DNA from: Cloacibacterium rupense
Lineage (GTDB): Bacteria; Bacteroidota; Bacteroidia; Flavobacteriales; Weeksellaceae
Direction: 5' to 3'
Length of the DNA stretch: 64,000 nt
Assembly: GCF_014645495.1 (NCBI RefSeq)
Contig: NZ_BMLV01000006.1
Span: 131,298-195,297 of the forward strand
Position numbers and translations under genes: made by a program. The notes below the pieces were generated by a model that saw nothing but the letters and a program-made list of their open reading frames with translations, was not told the origin of the DNA and did not search any database. This document shows, in pieces, positions 7,712 through 17,244 of this stretch. Within the stretch, counting starts at the first letter, position 1. Each line of letters starts with the position of its first letter.

Positions 7712-9628
7712 ATGACAAAACAAACAAACCTAATAAGAACAATTTTTCTGTTTTTATTCTCCCTTTTTTTATTACAAGCGTGTAGAAATGAAACCGCAAT
7801 TGATAGTTCTAAAGATAATTCTTCTCAGAAATACAAAGTATCTCTTATTAAAGACAATAAAATACTAGATAATACCGAAATAGTAGCAGAAATAAATAAA
7901 TTTAAAAATAAGCTTAAAAAATCTTCCAGAACCATACAAGATTCTGTATTGGAAGGAGCTATCATTAAAACAGAAAATGTATTATCTATAGAAACAGAAA
8001 ATAATAAAACCTATACTTTCCCGATAGAAAGAAATTATCCAAATTCTAAAATTGAAAACCTTGTCCTCAAGAAAAATTCTGATGGCACTTATTCTGGTGT
8101 TTTACTGCAATATAATTTAACACCTGAAGAAAAATTAAATTATATAGCTGGAAAACAGGTAGATTTAAAATCTAAAGTTAGAGTATTTGATATAAAAAAA
8201 TTAAATATCTCTGCCAGAATACAAACAGATATTGTAGGTTGCTATGAAATTACTTGGGAAACAGGGGAACCAGAATTTATATGCGTGCATGTACCAAAAT
8301 GTTATGGAGGAGCTACTAAACCTGTTGATATTTTAACCATAAGAAATATTTGTGACGGTGGTGGCCCTGGTGGTACTGGAGATGGCTCTGGTGGTAGTAC
8401 AGGAAGTACAGGTGATACAGGAAGTACGGGAGGAACAGACAGTAATGGAGGTGCATTAGGCGGAGGTAGTTATAATACATTCCCATACAACGGAGTGCCT
8501 ACGGATCAGGATTTGGTAAATATACTTTCGCAGATTAGTGGTTTTTCTACTCTTTCTTATGAGATGAAAGATTTTATAGTAGATAATTATTTGGTAAATT
8601 ATAATCTAGATTTTGCGTTATTCTCTACTAATTTTATCCTTCAAAATCCTAATATTACGAAAGAGCAGTTTCAGAAGTGGTTAAATTGGTACGATACTTT
8701 CAAAAATTCTAGCCCAAACGTAAGCAATTACTTTGCTCAGCATCCAGAAGATCTGGAAATTATATTTTTTTTAGACTTTGACCCTAATAATTCTGAGGAA
8801 ATGTCTATATTAAACTCTTCTGCAAACGTATTTACAGAGTTTTTAATTAACGAAAACAATAATACAACTGATAATTTAAGTATTAATTGGCCTAATTTGG
8901 AAAATTTAAAACAAAAAATTAAAGATATGATTTCTAAGGGAATCTATACTACTGCGGGATATGCTAGAAAATACTTAGTTGAGCCTTCATATATATATGC
9001 AGGAAATAATCCTTCAAAAATTGCAAAAGCTAATCAATACATTGTGGATCCTATTCGTATGAATGCTGTAGCTCCATTAGTAAACTTTAATCCAAATTCT
9101 ATGAGCTGGGCAGATTTATTTAATATTTGGTTTTTTGAACTTACTCCTGGGCATTTTTCTAATAATATTATTAATTTTACAAATACATCAAATGTTGTGA
9201 ATGGCAGTAATATTTACAATCCAACAACAAATGCAGTAAAGAATTTTCCTAAAGGAAATTCATCAGGTTCGCTATTAAATATACAATATAAATTAGCCAA
9301 TGGTATTGTTGGCGTGGGACAAACTACAAACGGATATTTCAAATATGATGTAAATGCATTTTATTCTACATTAGCAAATGTTAATATTGGTATACAGATG
9401 CTTGGTTCTTTTCCTATTACTGCAAAAGTCATTTCTAAATCTGGTAATACTGCAGTAATTCAATTTACAATCAATAATGATTTAGGTTGGGAATCTGCAA
9501 CTAGATTTATTAAGGGGGAAAATGGAAGTCATCAAGGTATAATTGACAACAAAGATGTTGGAACTGGAATTCATTTAGGTGGAACAATAACAAATATATT
9601 TACATGGACAGAAACAATAAATTTTTAA
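7712..9628 (+). CDS. large lipoprotein, probable polymorphic-toxin carrier
   Basis: A 638-residue predicted lipoprotein: the signal segment ends in LFLLQAC, with the lipidated Cys near residue 24. The N-terminal region (about 25-210) is soluble. It is followed by a Gly/Ser/Thr-rich linker (about 215-255, with GST/GGT runs) that separates it from a C-terminal region of about 380 residues unlike the N-terminus. Its end contains SATRFIKGENGSH, and the protein closes with a tryptophan-rich TWTET segment. The plan of lipidated conserved head, flexible glycine linker and distinct tail followed by overlapping small exported ORFs matches secreted polymorphic toxins of Flavobacteriia as I remember them. 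The toxin activity is inference; no catalytic motif was recognised. Confidence 0.6.
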   Translation: MTKQTNLIRTIFLFLFSLFLLQACRNETAIDSSKDNSSQKYKVSLIKDNKILDNTEIVAEINKFKNKLKKSSRTIQDSVLEGAIIKTENVLSIETENNKTYTFPIERNYPNSKIENLVLKKNSDGTYSGVLLQYNLTPEEKLNYIAGKQVDLKSKVRVFDIKKLNISARIQTDIVGCYEITWETGEPEFICVHVPKCYGGATKPVDILTIRNICDGGGPGGTGDGSGGSTGSTGDTGSTGGTDSNGGALGGGSYNTFPYNGVPTDQDLVNILSQISGFSTLSYEMKDFIVDNYLVNYNLDFALFSTNFILQNPNITKEQFQKWLNWYDTFKNSSPNVSNYFAQHPEDLEIIFFLDFDPNNSEEMSILNSSANVFTEFLINENNNTTDNLSINWPNLENLKQKIKDMISKGIYTTAGYARKYLVEPSYIYAGNNPSKIAKANQYIVDPIRMNAVAPLVNFNPNSMSWADLFNIWFFELTPGHFSNNIINFTNTSNVVNGSNIYNPTTNAVKNFPKGNSSGSLLNIQYKLANGIVGVGQTTNGYFKYDVNAFYSTLANVNIGIQMLGSFPITAKVISKSGNTAVIQFTINNDLGWESATRFIKGENGSHQGIIDNKDVGTGIHLGGTITNIFTWTETINF

Positions 9629-10104
9629 AAATTATTTTCACAAGTGTTGCTATTGCAACACTTGTGAATTGTTCTGATAAAAAAAAAATTGAAGAAAATA
9701 ATATCTTTGATAGTGATACAAAATATTTAAGCTTATCAGAGGCTAAAGGGAAATATTATTTTGTGCCAAGTTCAAATGATACTGATTATCCTAATTATAA
9801 AACATTTAGTCTTAAAAAGGGTGATACAATAAAATTAGAAATTAAATCTGATTCATCTTTTATATTTAACCATTTTTATTTTGATAAAATGACTAAAATT
9901 GATAATTACAAAGGAAAAATTTCAAAAAATATAGATAAAAAAGATAAAATACATATTGTTTTTCCCAAAAAAGCGTTCTTTGATTTACAAGGATTCTTAT
10001 TATCAAAAAAGGATACTTTATTTTTTTACCGTTTAAATATGAAAAAATACAGCAATTATGAATTCAGATTATTTTTAAAAAAATCAAATGAAACAAAAAA
10101 GTAA
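9604..10104 (+). CDS. small lipoprotein, candidate immunity protein
   Basis: A 166-residue lipoprotein whose signal ends at VNC (Cys near residue 23) and is followed by DKKK. The start overlaps the end of the large lipoprotein gene by 25 bp, so the two are translationally coupled. The protein is Lys/Phe/Tyr-rich and the DNA is visibly more AT-rich than the upstream half of the operon. No family recognised. Its position directly after a toxin-like carrier makes an immunity role plausible, but this rests on context alone. Confidence 0.6.
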   Translation: MDRNNKFLKIIFTSVAIATLVNCSDKKKIEENNIFDSDTKYLSLSEAKGKYYFVPSSNDTDYPNYKTFSLKKGDTIKLEIKSDSSFIFNHFYFDKMTKIDNYKGKISKNIDKKDKIHIVFPKKAFFDLQGFLLSKKDTLFFYRLNMKKYSNYEFRLFLKKSNETKK

Positions 10105-10858
10105 ATATATATATTTTATAGTACTAGCTTTCGTTTTTTACAATCTTTCTGCACAAATAAATTTAAAACAAATCTCATTTAAACAAAAAGATTCTATTAC
10201 TGATTTAGAATTATATATTACAAGTTCTAAAAAAAACACCGAAAACTTTGTTTCAATGATGAGTAAAGTAAGCGAAATGTTTGGATTAGACAAAACAAAG
10301 GATGAATTAAGAAAAAGTTTTGATAGTATTGATAATACAATTTCAAAAAAAAGCGTAGAAGAATACGAAATAATTTATTACTTTGAATATATGGACAACA
10401 GAGTCTTAAAACGATGGGAAACTAAAGAAAATGTAAAGACTTTAACTCATCCAATATTTTTAGATTATCAAAAAGGAAAAGAATATTATCATTACCCAAG
10501 TGACGGGGAAATTGAATTTCAGTATATTTTCAAAAAAATTAAAAACTTAAGTATAAAAGAAGAGAAAAATCAAAAGAGAAAAATACTCGGAATTAATTGT
10601 TATAAAGCTATTGCAACTTATACAGAAATTGAAGAAGCTGTAAACGACCCAGAGTTTCCAGAGTTTAATATACCTGAAGAATATATTGAAGTAAAACTTG
10701 AAATGTGGGTAACAAAAGATATAAAAACTTTATATCATCCTGTTTTAAAAGTTAAAGAAATTTTAGAAAACTTCTATCCCTTAGAAATTAATGAGTCTAA
10801 TAATTTTATAGAAGGAAGTATTAGAAAATATTCTCTAAAAGAAATAGTTAAAATGTAA
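10088..10858 (+). CDS. secreted protein of unknown function
   Basis: A 256-residue protein with an N-terminal signal peptide ending around LSAQ. It overlaps the preceding gene by 17 bp, making it the third member of the operon. A central segment with KRKILGINCYKAIATY followed by EMWVTKDIKTLYHP resembles the core of Bacteroidetes GLPGLI/DUF4412-like periplasmic proteins, in which a Cys-containing GYxCxKA motif precedes an (E)xWVT motif, but the GLPG signature itself is absent. It could be a second immunity or accessory protein, or an unrelated envelope protein. Confidence 0.6.
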   Translation: MKQKSKYIYFIVLAFVFYNLSAQINLKQISFKQKDSITDLELYITSSKKNTENFVSMMSKVSEMFGLDKTKDELRKSFDSIDNTISKKSVEEYEIIYYFEYMDNRVLKRWETKENVKTLTHPIFLDYQKGKEYYHYPSDGEIEFQYIFKKIKNLSIKEEKNQKRKILGINCYKAIATYTEIEEAVNDPEFPEFNIPEEYIEVKLEMWVTKDIKTLYHPVLKVKEILENFYPLEINESNNFIEGSIRKYSLKEIVKM

Positions 10859-10863
10859 AAAAT

Positions 10864-10889
10864 AAAGCTCTGCAAAATTGCAGAGCTTT
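10864..10889. terminator. bidirectional terminator, lipoprotein operon / fabH
   Basis: Perfect 12-bp arms AAAGCTCTGCAA and TTGCAGAGCTTT lie between the convergent stop codons at 10858 and 10892, with a T run on the plus strand. Confidence 0.9.
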
Positions 10890-10891
10890 TT

Positions 10892-11914
10892 TTAATACCT
10901 AAAAAGCACACTTCCCCAAGTGAAACCACTACCAAAAGCAGTAAGGCAAACCAAGTCTCCTTTTTTCACTTTTCCTTCGTCTAGCGCTTCGCAAAGCGCA
11001 ATTGGAATAGAGGCTGCGGTGGTGTTACCATATTTTTGAATATTATTGAAAACTTTTTCGTCTGGTAATCCCATTTTTTGTTGTACAAACTGAGAAATCC
11101 TTAGATTAGCCTGATGTGGAATAAACATATCTAAATCTTCTGGCTTTTTACCTGCTTTATTTAATGCTTCCATTAAACTTTCAGGGAATCTGGTCACAGC
11201 ATGTTTGAAAACAAAGTTTCCGTTCATTAGCGGATAAAGCATATCTCTAGAAATAGCTTCTGGCTCAGTAAGCAATCTGTCTGACCAACCGTATTTAGTT
11301 CCACCAAATTTCACGGCAAGTTCTTCAGCGTATTTTCCTTCAGAATGTAGATTGATGGCTAAAATTCCTTCTTCGTTTTCGTCTTCAGTAGCTGATAAGA
11401 TAACTGCACCCGCTCCATCACCAAAAATTACAGAAACACCTCTGCCTTCATCAGAAAAATCTAACCCAAAAGAGTGAATTTCTGCTCCTACTACCAAAAT
11501 ATTTTTGTAAGTACCTGCTTTTATAAAAGCATCTGCCACACTCAAAGAATACACAAAACCTGAACATTGGTTTCTTACATCTAAAGCGCCAATGGTATCA
11601 CACCCTAATAAATCTTGTAATAGCACCCCACTTCCTGGGAAATAGTAGTCTGGACTTAATGTAGCAAAAACGATAAAATCTATATCTTTAGCAGTAAGAC
11701 CTGCTTTTTCTAAAGCTTTTTCGGATGCTCTTTTAGCGTAAACTGCAGTAGTTTCTTCGCTGTCAATTCTATTTTTTCTATGACGACGTTCTTTGATTCC
11801 TGTTCTCTCTGTAATCCATTCATCATTGGTAGTCATCAATTTAGAAAGATCGTCATTAGTTACTACATTTTCTGGCACATAGTAACCATACCCTTTTATT
11901 ACACTCCTAATCAT
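10892..11914 (-). CDS. fabH: beta-ketoacyl-ACP synthase III
   Basis: A 340-residue KAS III that condenses an acyl-CoA with malonyl-ACP to start fatty-acid synthesis. The catalytic triad is visible: Cys117 in RNQCSGF, His267 in IPHQANLR and Asn297 in KYGNTTA. Length and motif spacing are typical. The ATG at 11914 begins MIRSVIKGYG; an extension to 11941 would run into the -7 box at 11939-11946. It appears monocistronic. Confidence 0.95.
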   Translation of the reverse strand: MIRSVIKGYGYYVPENVVTNDDLSKLMTTNDEWITERTGIKERRHRKNRIDSEETTAVYAKRASEKALEKAGLTAKDIDFIVFATLSPDYYFPGSGVLLQDLLGCDTIGALDVRNQCSGFVYSLSVADAFIKAGTYKNILVVGAEIHSFGLDFSDEGRGVSVIFGDGAGAVILSATEDENEEGILAINLHSEGKYAEELAVKFGGTKYGWSDRLLTEPEAISRDMLYPLMNGNFVFKHAVTRFPESLMEALNKAGKKPEDLDMFIPHQANLRISQFVQQKMGLPDEKVFNNIQKYGNTTAASIPIALCEALDEGKVKKGDLVCLTAFGSGFTWGSVLFRY

Positions 11915-11938
11915 AAAGTTTTTAAAATTTTGAGGGTA

Positions 11939-11946
11939 CAAAAATA
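11939..11946 (-). promoter_or_regulatory. fabH -7 box TATTTTTG
   Basis: An exact TAnnTTTG match on the minus strand lies 24 bp upstream of the fabH ATG. It supports the shorter start of fabH. Confidence 0.55.
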
Positions 11947-12087
11947 AGATTTTATTTGAAACATAATAATATAATCCTCATGCGTTTAATCATAATTCTT
12001 TGTAATATCGACAAATACGAAACTCTGTATAACTTTTTAATTCAAAAAAAATGATTGGGAGTGCTTTTTAATTTGTAGTTTTTACTT

Positions 12088-12095
12088 TACTTTTG
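12088..12095 (+). promoter_or_regulatory. corA -7 box TACTTTTG
   Basis: An exact TAnnTTTG match lies 18 bp upstream of the ATG at 12114. A possible TTG start at 12093 would fall inside this box, which argues for the ATG. Confidence 0.55.
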
Positions 12096-12113
12096 ATAAA
12101 ATTTAATATTAAT

Positions 12114-13016
12114 ATGCCAGCAAGTCTTATTTTCGAAACAGAAAAATTCAAATGGATAGATGTTTTGGACTTACAAATACAAGAGATAAAAAGTATTTCT
12201 GATGAATACAAGATTAATCACCTCTTGTTAGAAGACTGTATAGACCCAAATCACCTTCCAAAGTTTGAAGATTTAGGAGATTTAAAATTTCTTTTAACAA
12301 GAATTAATACCAATACCGAAAGACTTAACCTGAATACCATAAGCGATGTAAGCACCAAATTGGGGATTTTTCTGAAAGATGATTTGATTTTAACAGTTCA
12401 CAGAATAGAAAGTGATGCTATGAAAAACCTTTTAAAAAATTTGAAAGAAGATAAAATAAGCAACCCAAATCCTTATAAAGTAGCACTAGAATTGGCACAA
12501 AATATTTTTAAATCTTACGAAGAAGAAAACCTTATCTTACTAGAACAAATGGAAAGAATGGAAAACGAAATCTTCCTAAAAAATGTTTCTAGCTCTACCC
12601 AGATTAAACGATTATACAAATTCAAAAGAAAAATAGGTTTGAACCAAAAAGTACTAAATCTTTCCTCTGAATGGGTGAATTCTTTTGACAAACTGCCACT
12701 AGAAGCTGTAGAAATCAAAGACCTGAAAGACAGTTATAAAGATGCCTTGAGTGATTATGACCATCTGAATTTACAAACAGGAAACCTTATTAATATGTTT
12801 ATCGCATTATCTGACCAAAAAGCCAATCAAGTAATGAAAATGTTGGCCATTTATTCTGTCTACTTCTTACCTATTACTTTTATTGCTGGTTTGTATGGGA
12901 TGAATTTTGAATATATGCCAGAACTAAAAGAACCATATGCTTACTTCACTACACTAGGGGTAATGCTGCTTATAGTAATAGTTACTTTCATCTATTTCCG
13001 AAGAAAAAAATGGTAA
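12114..13016 (+). CDS. corA: CorA-family divalent cation transporter
   Basis: A 300-residue CorA-type magnesium/cobalt channel. It has a soluble N-terminal domain, a long coiled region rich in Glu/Lys, then two C-terminal membrane helices (about residues 240-262 and 275-293). The signature GMN sits in YGMNFEYMPE between the two helices, and the protein ends in the basic tail RRKKW. It is monocistronic, between fabH (divergent) and the efflux operon (convergent). Confidence 0.93.
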   Translation: MPASLIFETEKFKWIDVLDLQIQEIKSISDEYKINHLLLEDCIDPNHLPKFEDLGDLKFLLTRINTNTERLNLNTISDVSTKLGIFLKDDLILTVHRIESDAMKNLLKNLKEDKISNPNPYKVALELAQNIFKSYEEENLILLEQMERMENEIFLKNVSSSTQIKRLYKFKRKIGLNQKVLNLSSEWVNSFDKLPLEAVEIKDLKDSYKDALSDYDHLNLQTGNLINMFIALSDQKANQVMKMLAIYSVYFLPITFIAGLYGMNFEYMPELKEPYAYFTTLGVMLLIVIVTFIYFRRKKW

Positions 13017-13020
13017 ACAA

Positions 13021-13047
13021 AAAAAGACATCAAAGTGACGTCTTTTT
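13021..13047. terminator. bidirectional terminator, corA / efflux operon
   Basis: Arms AAAAAGACATCA and TGACGTCTTTTT pair with one mismatch, followed by a T run, between the convergent stop codons at 13016 and 13059. Confidence 0.85.
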
Positions 13048-13058
13048 TTTGTAATATT

Positions 13059-14636
13059 TTAGTGCATAGCTTCACTTAAATCTATAGTTTCACCGCCTTT
13101 TCTCTCTTTTACCAACAAAATAAATGGTATACAAAACAAGAAAATAAGACCTAGATATAAAAATACATCCATATAAGAAAGTACGGCAGATTGCTTAGAC
13201 ACCGAAAAATCTAAAACTTTATAAGCGGCACTCAGTGCTTGATCTGGAGTCATTCCTTTTGCCATAAAACCTGCTTTTAGGGAAGCTAATCTCTGCTGAA
13301 CCATCAAACTATTACTATCTAATTTCGAAACTAAATCACTTCTGTAAAACATTGATTTGTTTGATATAAATGTAGTAATAGCAGCCACACCAAAAGAACC
13401 TCCCAATTGTCTCATCATCCCTGTAAATGCTGCTCCTTGACCAATCTGTGGCCCTTTGAGCGTACTTAGCGATAGTGAAGTGATAGGTATAAATAGTAAA
13501 CCAAGCCCGGCTCCTCTCATAATGAGCATCCAAAAAAAGGCATCTTTTCCTGTATCTGGTGTTAAAATTTTATAGCCCCAAAAACTGTAAATGAAAAATA
13601 TAAAAAAACCTAAAGCAACTAGTAGTTGTTGTTTTACGCCTCTATTTATTAACTTAGCTATAATAGGCATCATAAATGCCGTAGTAAGAGCAGCAGGTAT
13701 CATTAAAGCACCCGACTGTAGCGCCGTCCATCCTAATACACTCTGCGTATAAAGTGGAACTATAAAGGTAGAACCATACAAACCAAATCCTAAAATAAAT
13801 GACATCACTGTTCCTATTCTCAGATTACCATTTTTAAGAACCCTCAATTCTACAATTGGGTGTTCACAGGTAAGTTCTCTCCAAATAAAAAATATTAAAC
13901 CAAAAAATGACGTTAACGCTAATGTGGTAATCACTTTACTTTCGAACCAATCATCTTCATGACCTTTTTCTAAGATATATTGTAAAGAACCAACCGTAAT
14001 TGCCAATAAGAAAATACCTAGCCAATCTACTTCACTTGCAGATTTTTTATCTGCGTATTTAGGACTTCTCACAAATTGTAATGTAAGCAAAGTAGCTACA
14101 ATGCCAATTGGTATATTAATGTAAAAAATAAAAGGCCAACTGTAATTATCTACAATATATCCGCCTAATGGTGGACCAAGAGTAGGACCAATAATCACCC
14201 CTAAACCATAAATTGCTTGCGCCATACTTCTCTTTTCGATTGGGTAAGATTCTGTAATAATGGTCTGTGAAGTTACCAAAAGTGCACCACCACCTATTCC
14301 TTGCATTAATCTAAAAAAGACCAACTCCCAAATATTGGTAGCATTACCACACAAAAAAGAAAAAACAGTAAATATGATGATAGAAGCCGCGAAATAATTT
14401 CGTCTTCCAAATTGTTGTGAGAGCCAGCTCGTCATTGGTACAATAATTACGTTACCAATAGCATACGCAGTAATTACCCAACCTACTTCTGAGAGCGTAG
14501 CTCCCAAGTTTCCTTTCATTTCGTTAAGCGCTACGTTTACGATAGTGGTATCTACTATCTCTAGCAAAGCACAGAGAATAGCGGTGATAGTAATAATCAC
14601 ACGTCTGGCGCCATATTCTACTAATGAATCTTGCAT
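13059..14636 (-). CDS. DHA2-family MFS drug exporter (EmrB-like)
   Basis: A 525-residue polytopic protein with about 14 hydrophobic helices, the DHA2 arrangement. Motifs include LEIVDTTIVNVAL in helix 1, SQQFGRR in the loop between helices 2 and 3, and GLGVIIGPTLGPPLGG in helix 5 (motif C of antiporters). It is last in a TetR-TolC-EmrA-EmrB operon and is expected to export drugs or other toxic small molecules with proton uptake through the partner adaptor and outer-membrane channel. The substrate is unknown. Confidence 0.93.
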   Translation of the reverse strand: MQDSLVEYGARRVIITITAILCALLEIVDTTIVNVALNEMKGNLGATLSEVGWVITAYAIGNVIIVPMTSWLSQQFGRRNYFAASIIIFTVFSFLCGNATNIWELVFFRLMQGIGGGALLVTSQTIITESYPIEKRSMAQAIYGLGVIIGPTLGPPLGGYIVDNYSWPFIFYINIPIGIVATLLTLQFVRSPKYADKKSASEVDWLGIFLLAITVGSLQYILEKGHEDDWFESKVITTLALTSFFGLIFFIWRELTCEHPIVELRVLKNGNLRIGTVMSFILGFGLYGSTFIVPLYTQSVLGWTALQSGALMIPAALTTAFMMPIIAKLINRGVKQQLLVALGFFIFFIYSFWGYKILTPDTGKDAFFWMLIMRGAGLGLLFIPITSLSLSTLKGPQIGQGAAFTGMMRQLGGSFGVAAITTFISNKSMFYRSDLVSKLDSNSLMVQQRLASLKAGFMAKGMTPDQALSAAYKVLDFSVSKQSAVLSYMDVFLYLGLIFLFCIPFILLVKERKGGETIDLSEAMH

Positions 14637-14722
14637 AAAAAATTTAGTTCAATTTATTTAAAATGGTTCAATTTGTTTGATGTAGTTTAAATTTCAAAAT
14701 TCACTCTCCATTTCTCAATCAC

Positions 14723-14754
14723 TCTACAACTCTCCCACTCTACAACTCTCCCAC
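14723..14754. repeat. two direct copies of a 16-bp word next to a stop codon
   Basis: TCTACAACTCTCCCAC occurs at 14723-14738 and 14739-14754 and ends one base before the stop codon of the EmrA-like gene (CTA at 14756-14758 on the plus strand). The same word pair recurs at 49050-49081, in the same position relative to the purK stop codon. Confidence 0.85.
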
Positions 14755-14755
14755 T

Positions 14756-15853
14756 CTATTTCACTTCCACATCTACCAAAACATTCATCCCTGCTCTTAG
14801 CTTATTTGCGATTTCTGGCTTCAAATTATTAAAGGTGATTTTCACGGGTACCCTTTGTACTACTTTCACAAAATTTCCACTAGCATTATCCGGAGGAAGA
14901 ATAGAAAATGTAGAACCTGTAGCTGGAGCAATAGAACTTACTGTACCTATTAATTTTTCATCAGGAAAAGCATCTATTTTAATTTCTACTTTTTGACCTT
15001 CAACCATTTTATTAAGTTGAGTTTCTTTAAAATTAGCCACCACCCATTTTTCATTATTCAAAATAATACTGAACAATTGTGCACCTGCTTGTAAAAACTG
15101 TCCAACTTGCACAGGCACTTTAGAAACGTAACCATCTTGTTTAGCGGTAATTATGGTGTAAGAAAGATTAAGTCTAGCATTTTGTACGTCCACTTCTCTT
15201 TGTTTAATTATGGCACCCGCAACACCTATTTGTTCAGAAGTAGCTTCAGATTGAGAAGATACATAACCTGTTTGTTGTGAAGCTTGATTTTTTTGTTCCA
15301 CTAAAACTTGTAATTGCTTATCTGCAGCTTGTTTAGCAGCGAGAACTTGCTCATATTGTTGTTGTGTGATAGAATGGTCTTTCACTAAATTTTCATAACG
15401 TTTTAAATCTTGTGTGGTTTTCCAAACGTTCACTTTTGCTGCTTCTATTTGCGCATTGGCAGTTCCTACAGCTGCATTAGAAGTATTAATGCTTTTGTTG
15501 GCTGCAGCAGCTCCTGCTTTTGCGGTATTTAGATTGCTTTTGGCTGTTCCTAGAGCAGCTTCAGCTTGTTGTAAAAGAATTAATTGGTCTTTGTTTTCTA
15601 AAATAATTAAAGTATCCCCTTTTTTTACAAACTGATTGTCTTTTACTTTAACCTCTGCCACGTAACCCGAAATTTTCGAAATTACAGGACTTACGTTAGA
15701 AGCAATCTGAGCATCATCAGTCTCTTCGTGAGAATTACTGTAAGACCATTTTTTAAAACCATAAATGGCTCCCGCAATGATTAGAATTCCTAAAATAATC
15801 CCGAAAATTGGACTTTTTTTCTTTTTTGGCTGATTTATAGTTGTATTTTCCAT
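14756..15853 (-). CDS. HlyD/EmrA-family periplasmic adaptor
   Basis: A 365-residue membrane-fusion protein. An N-terminal basic segment (PKKKK) precedes a single membrane helix at about 15-30, then a biotinyl-lipoyl-like half-motif (VKDNQFVKKGDTLI), a long Ala/Gln-rich coiled-coil hairpin (about 80-220) and a beta-barrel domain (VQVGQFLQAG). It bridges the EmrB-like pump and the TolC-like channel encoded on either side. Spacing to the upstream tolC-like gene is 86 bp. Confidence 0.93.
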   Translation of the reverse strand: MENTTINQPKKKKSPIFGIILGILIIAGAIYGFKKWSYSNSHEETDDAQIASNVSPVISKISGYVAEVKVKDNQFVKKGDTLIILENKDQLILLQQAEAALGTAKSNLNTAKAGAAAANKSINTSNAAVGTANAQIEAAKVNVWKTTQDLKRYENLVKDHSITQQQYEQVLAAKQAADKQLQVLVEQKNQASQQTGYVSSQSEATSEQIGVAGAIIKQREVDVQNARLNLSYTIITAKQDGYVSKVPVQVGQFLQAGAQLFSIILNNEKWVVANFKETQLNKMVEGQKVEIKIDAFPDEKLIGTVSSIAPATGSTFSILPPDNASGNFVKVVQRVPVKITFNNLKPEIANKLRAGMNVLVDVEVK

Positions 15854-15939
15854 TTTATATCGATGTTGTTTTTTTGAGTTTATTTAAAAGAAAAAAAGAT
15901 TTTATTTGTATCTTTATGTTCTTTATGTTTTTAATTTAA

Positions 15940-17244
15940 TTATTTTAAAATTCCTGAAGATTGTAACAATTTTTTGTTGGCTAAAGTAGCATCTGCTTTT
16001 GCATTAATCACATTGACTTTAGCACCTATCAAAGCGGCGTTTGCATCTAATAAATCTGTGATGTTAGACAGACCATTGTCGTATTTATTTTTAGTGATTC
16101 TGTCATTTTCTTCAGCTTGTTCTAGCGCTCTTTCGTACACCTCTATCTTCTTTTTTGCTAAAACCGAGTTTTGGAAATCTTTATTAATTTCGAGTTTAAT
16201 TTGGTCGTTTAGCAGCTCATTATTGACTTCTAATTGCTTTTCGCGCGCTTGTGCTTTCAATAAAGATGAATTCTTTTTCCAAAGATTATCCAAATTATAC
16301 TGTACACCCACTCCTACATTTACAGCATTGGTAACTGTAAGTAAACCAGGCACATCTGCAGCAAAATAACCACCTGTAAGTGCTATGGTAGGCAAATTTT
16401 CTGCTTTCGCAGCTTTAGAACCTATTGAAGCTGCTTTTCTTTGATAATCTATTGCTTGTAAATCTTTTCTGTTTTGAAAAGCTTGGCTAAGGTAATAGCT
16501 GCTGGGTTGGTTATCAGGTAGTTCATTGATGTAGTTTTCATCAATTTTAAGAACGGTATTTTCTGGTAACCCCAATAGCAAATTCATGTTAATATTAGCG
16601 ATATTATAGTTATTATGCGCATCTAAAAGTTGAAGCTCTATGTTAGATGTTTGCAACTGAGCTTTCAATCTGTCATTTCTTGCCATCAAACCATTATTTT
16701 CTAGTTTTAAGAATGTTTCATCTCTTTTTTTGGAAGCCAATAAATTTTCTTCTAAAACTTTGATGGTTTGCGATGCTTTGAAAAGATTGTTATATGCCTG
16801 AGAAATAATAAAAGCAATTGCGATTTTATCATTCTCTGCATTCAGTTTAGAGGCTTCAATTAAATACTCAGCAGATTGAATGCCATATTTAATTCTACCC
16901 CCTGCAAAAATGGGATAAGTAAGATTAGCAGAACCATAAATTACATTGTTTACCTTAATATTAGAAGCTGCAGAATTACCCGTTTTGAGATCTACATTGG
17001 GGCTAAAAAGATGCAAATAAGATGCTCCTAATTTTAAACTTGGAAGTTGGTTGTTTTTAGCCTCCACCAATTGTGCGACAGTTTCTTCTATTTTTGCAGC
17101 ATCTAACTTTAGATTTTTACTGTTATTAATGCCGATTTCTACCGCTTCATTCAGAGAAATAGTTCTCGTTTCCTGCGCCGTTATTTGGGAAAAACCAATA
17201 GAAAAAAGTAAAATCCCAAAAATGTTTCTAATTTTTTTGTTCAT
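15940..17244 (-). CDS. TolC-family outer-membrane efflux protein
   Basis: A 434-residue outer-membrane channel subunit with a signal peptide (ends near FSQITAQ) and the duplicated helical pattern of the family, including VAQLVEAKNNQLPSLKLGASY and NLSNITDLL-type segments near the ends of the repeats. Its start codon overlaps the TetR gene by 17 bp, so regulator and channel are co-transcribed. Confidence 0.93.
   Translation of the reverse strand: MNKKIRNIFGILLFSIGFSQITAQETRTISLNEAVEIGINNSKNLKLDAAKIEETVAQLVEAKNNQLPSLKLGASYLHLFSPNVDLKTGNSAASNIKVNNVIYGSANLTYPIFAGGRIKYGIQSAEYLIEASKLNAENDKIAIAFIISQAYNNLFKASQTIKVLEENLLASKKRDETFLKLENNGLMARNDRLKAQLQTSNIELQLLDAHNNYNIANINMNLLLGLPENTVLKIDENYINELPDNQPSSYYLSQAFQNRKDLQAIDYQRKAASIGSKAAKAENLPTIALTGGYFAADVPGLLTVTNAVNVGVGVQYNLDNLWKKNSSLLKAQAREKQLEVNNELLNDQIKLEINKDFQNSVLAKKKIEVYERALEQAEENDRITKNKYDNGLSNITDLLDANAALIGAKVNVINAKADATLANKKLLQSSGILK

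Noticed and set aside
15414-15635. 73-residue alanine/valine-rich plus-strand frame
   Set aside because: Antisense to the alanine-rich coiled-coil region of the HlyD-type adaptor; composition mirrors that repeat.
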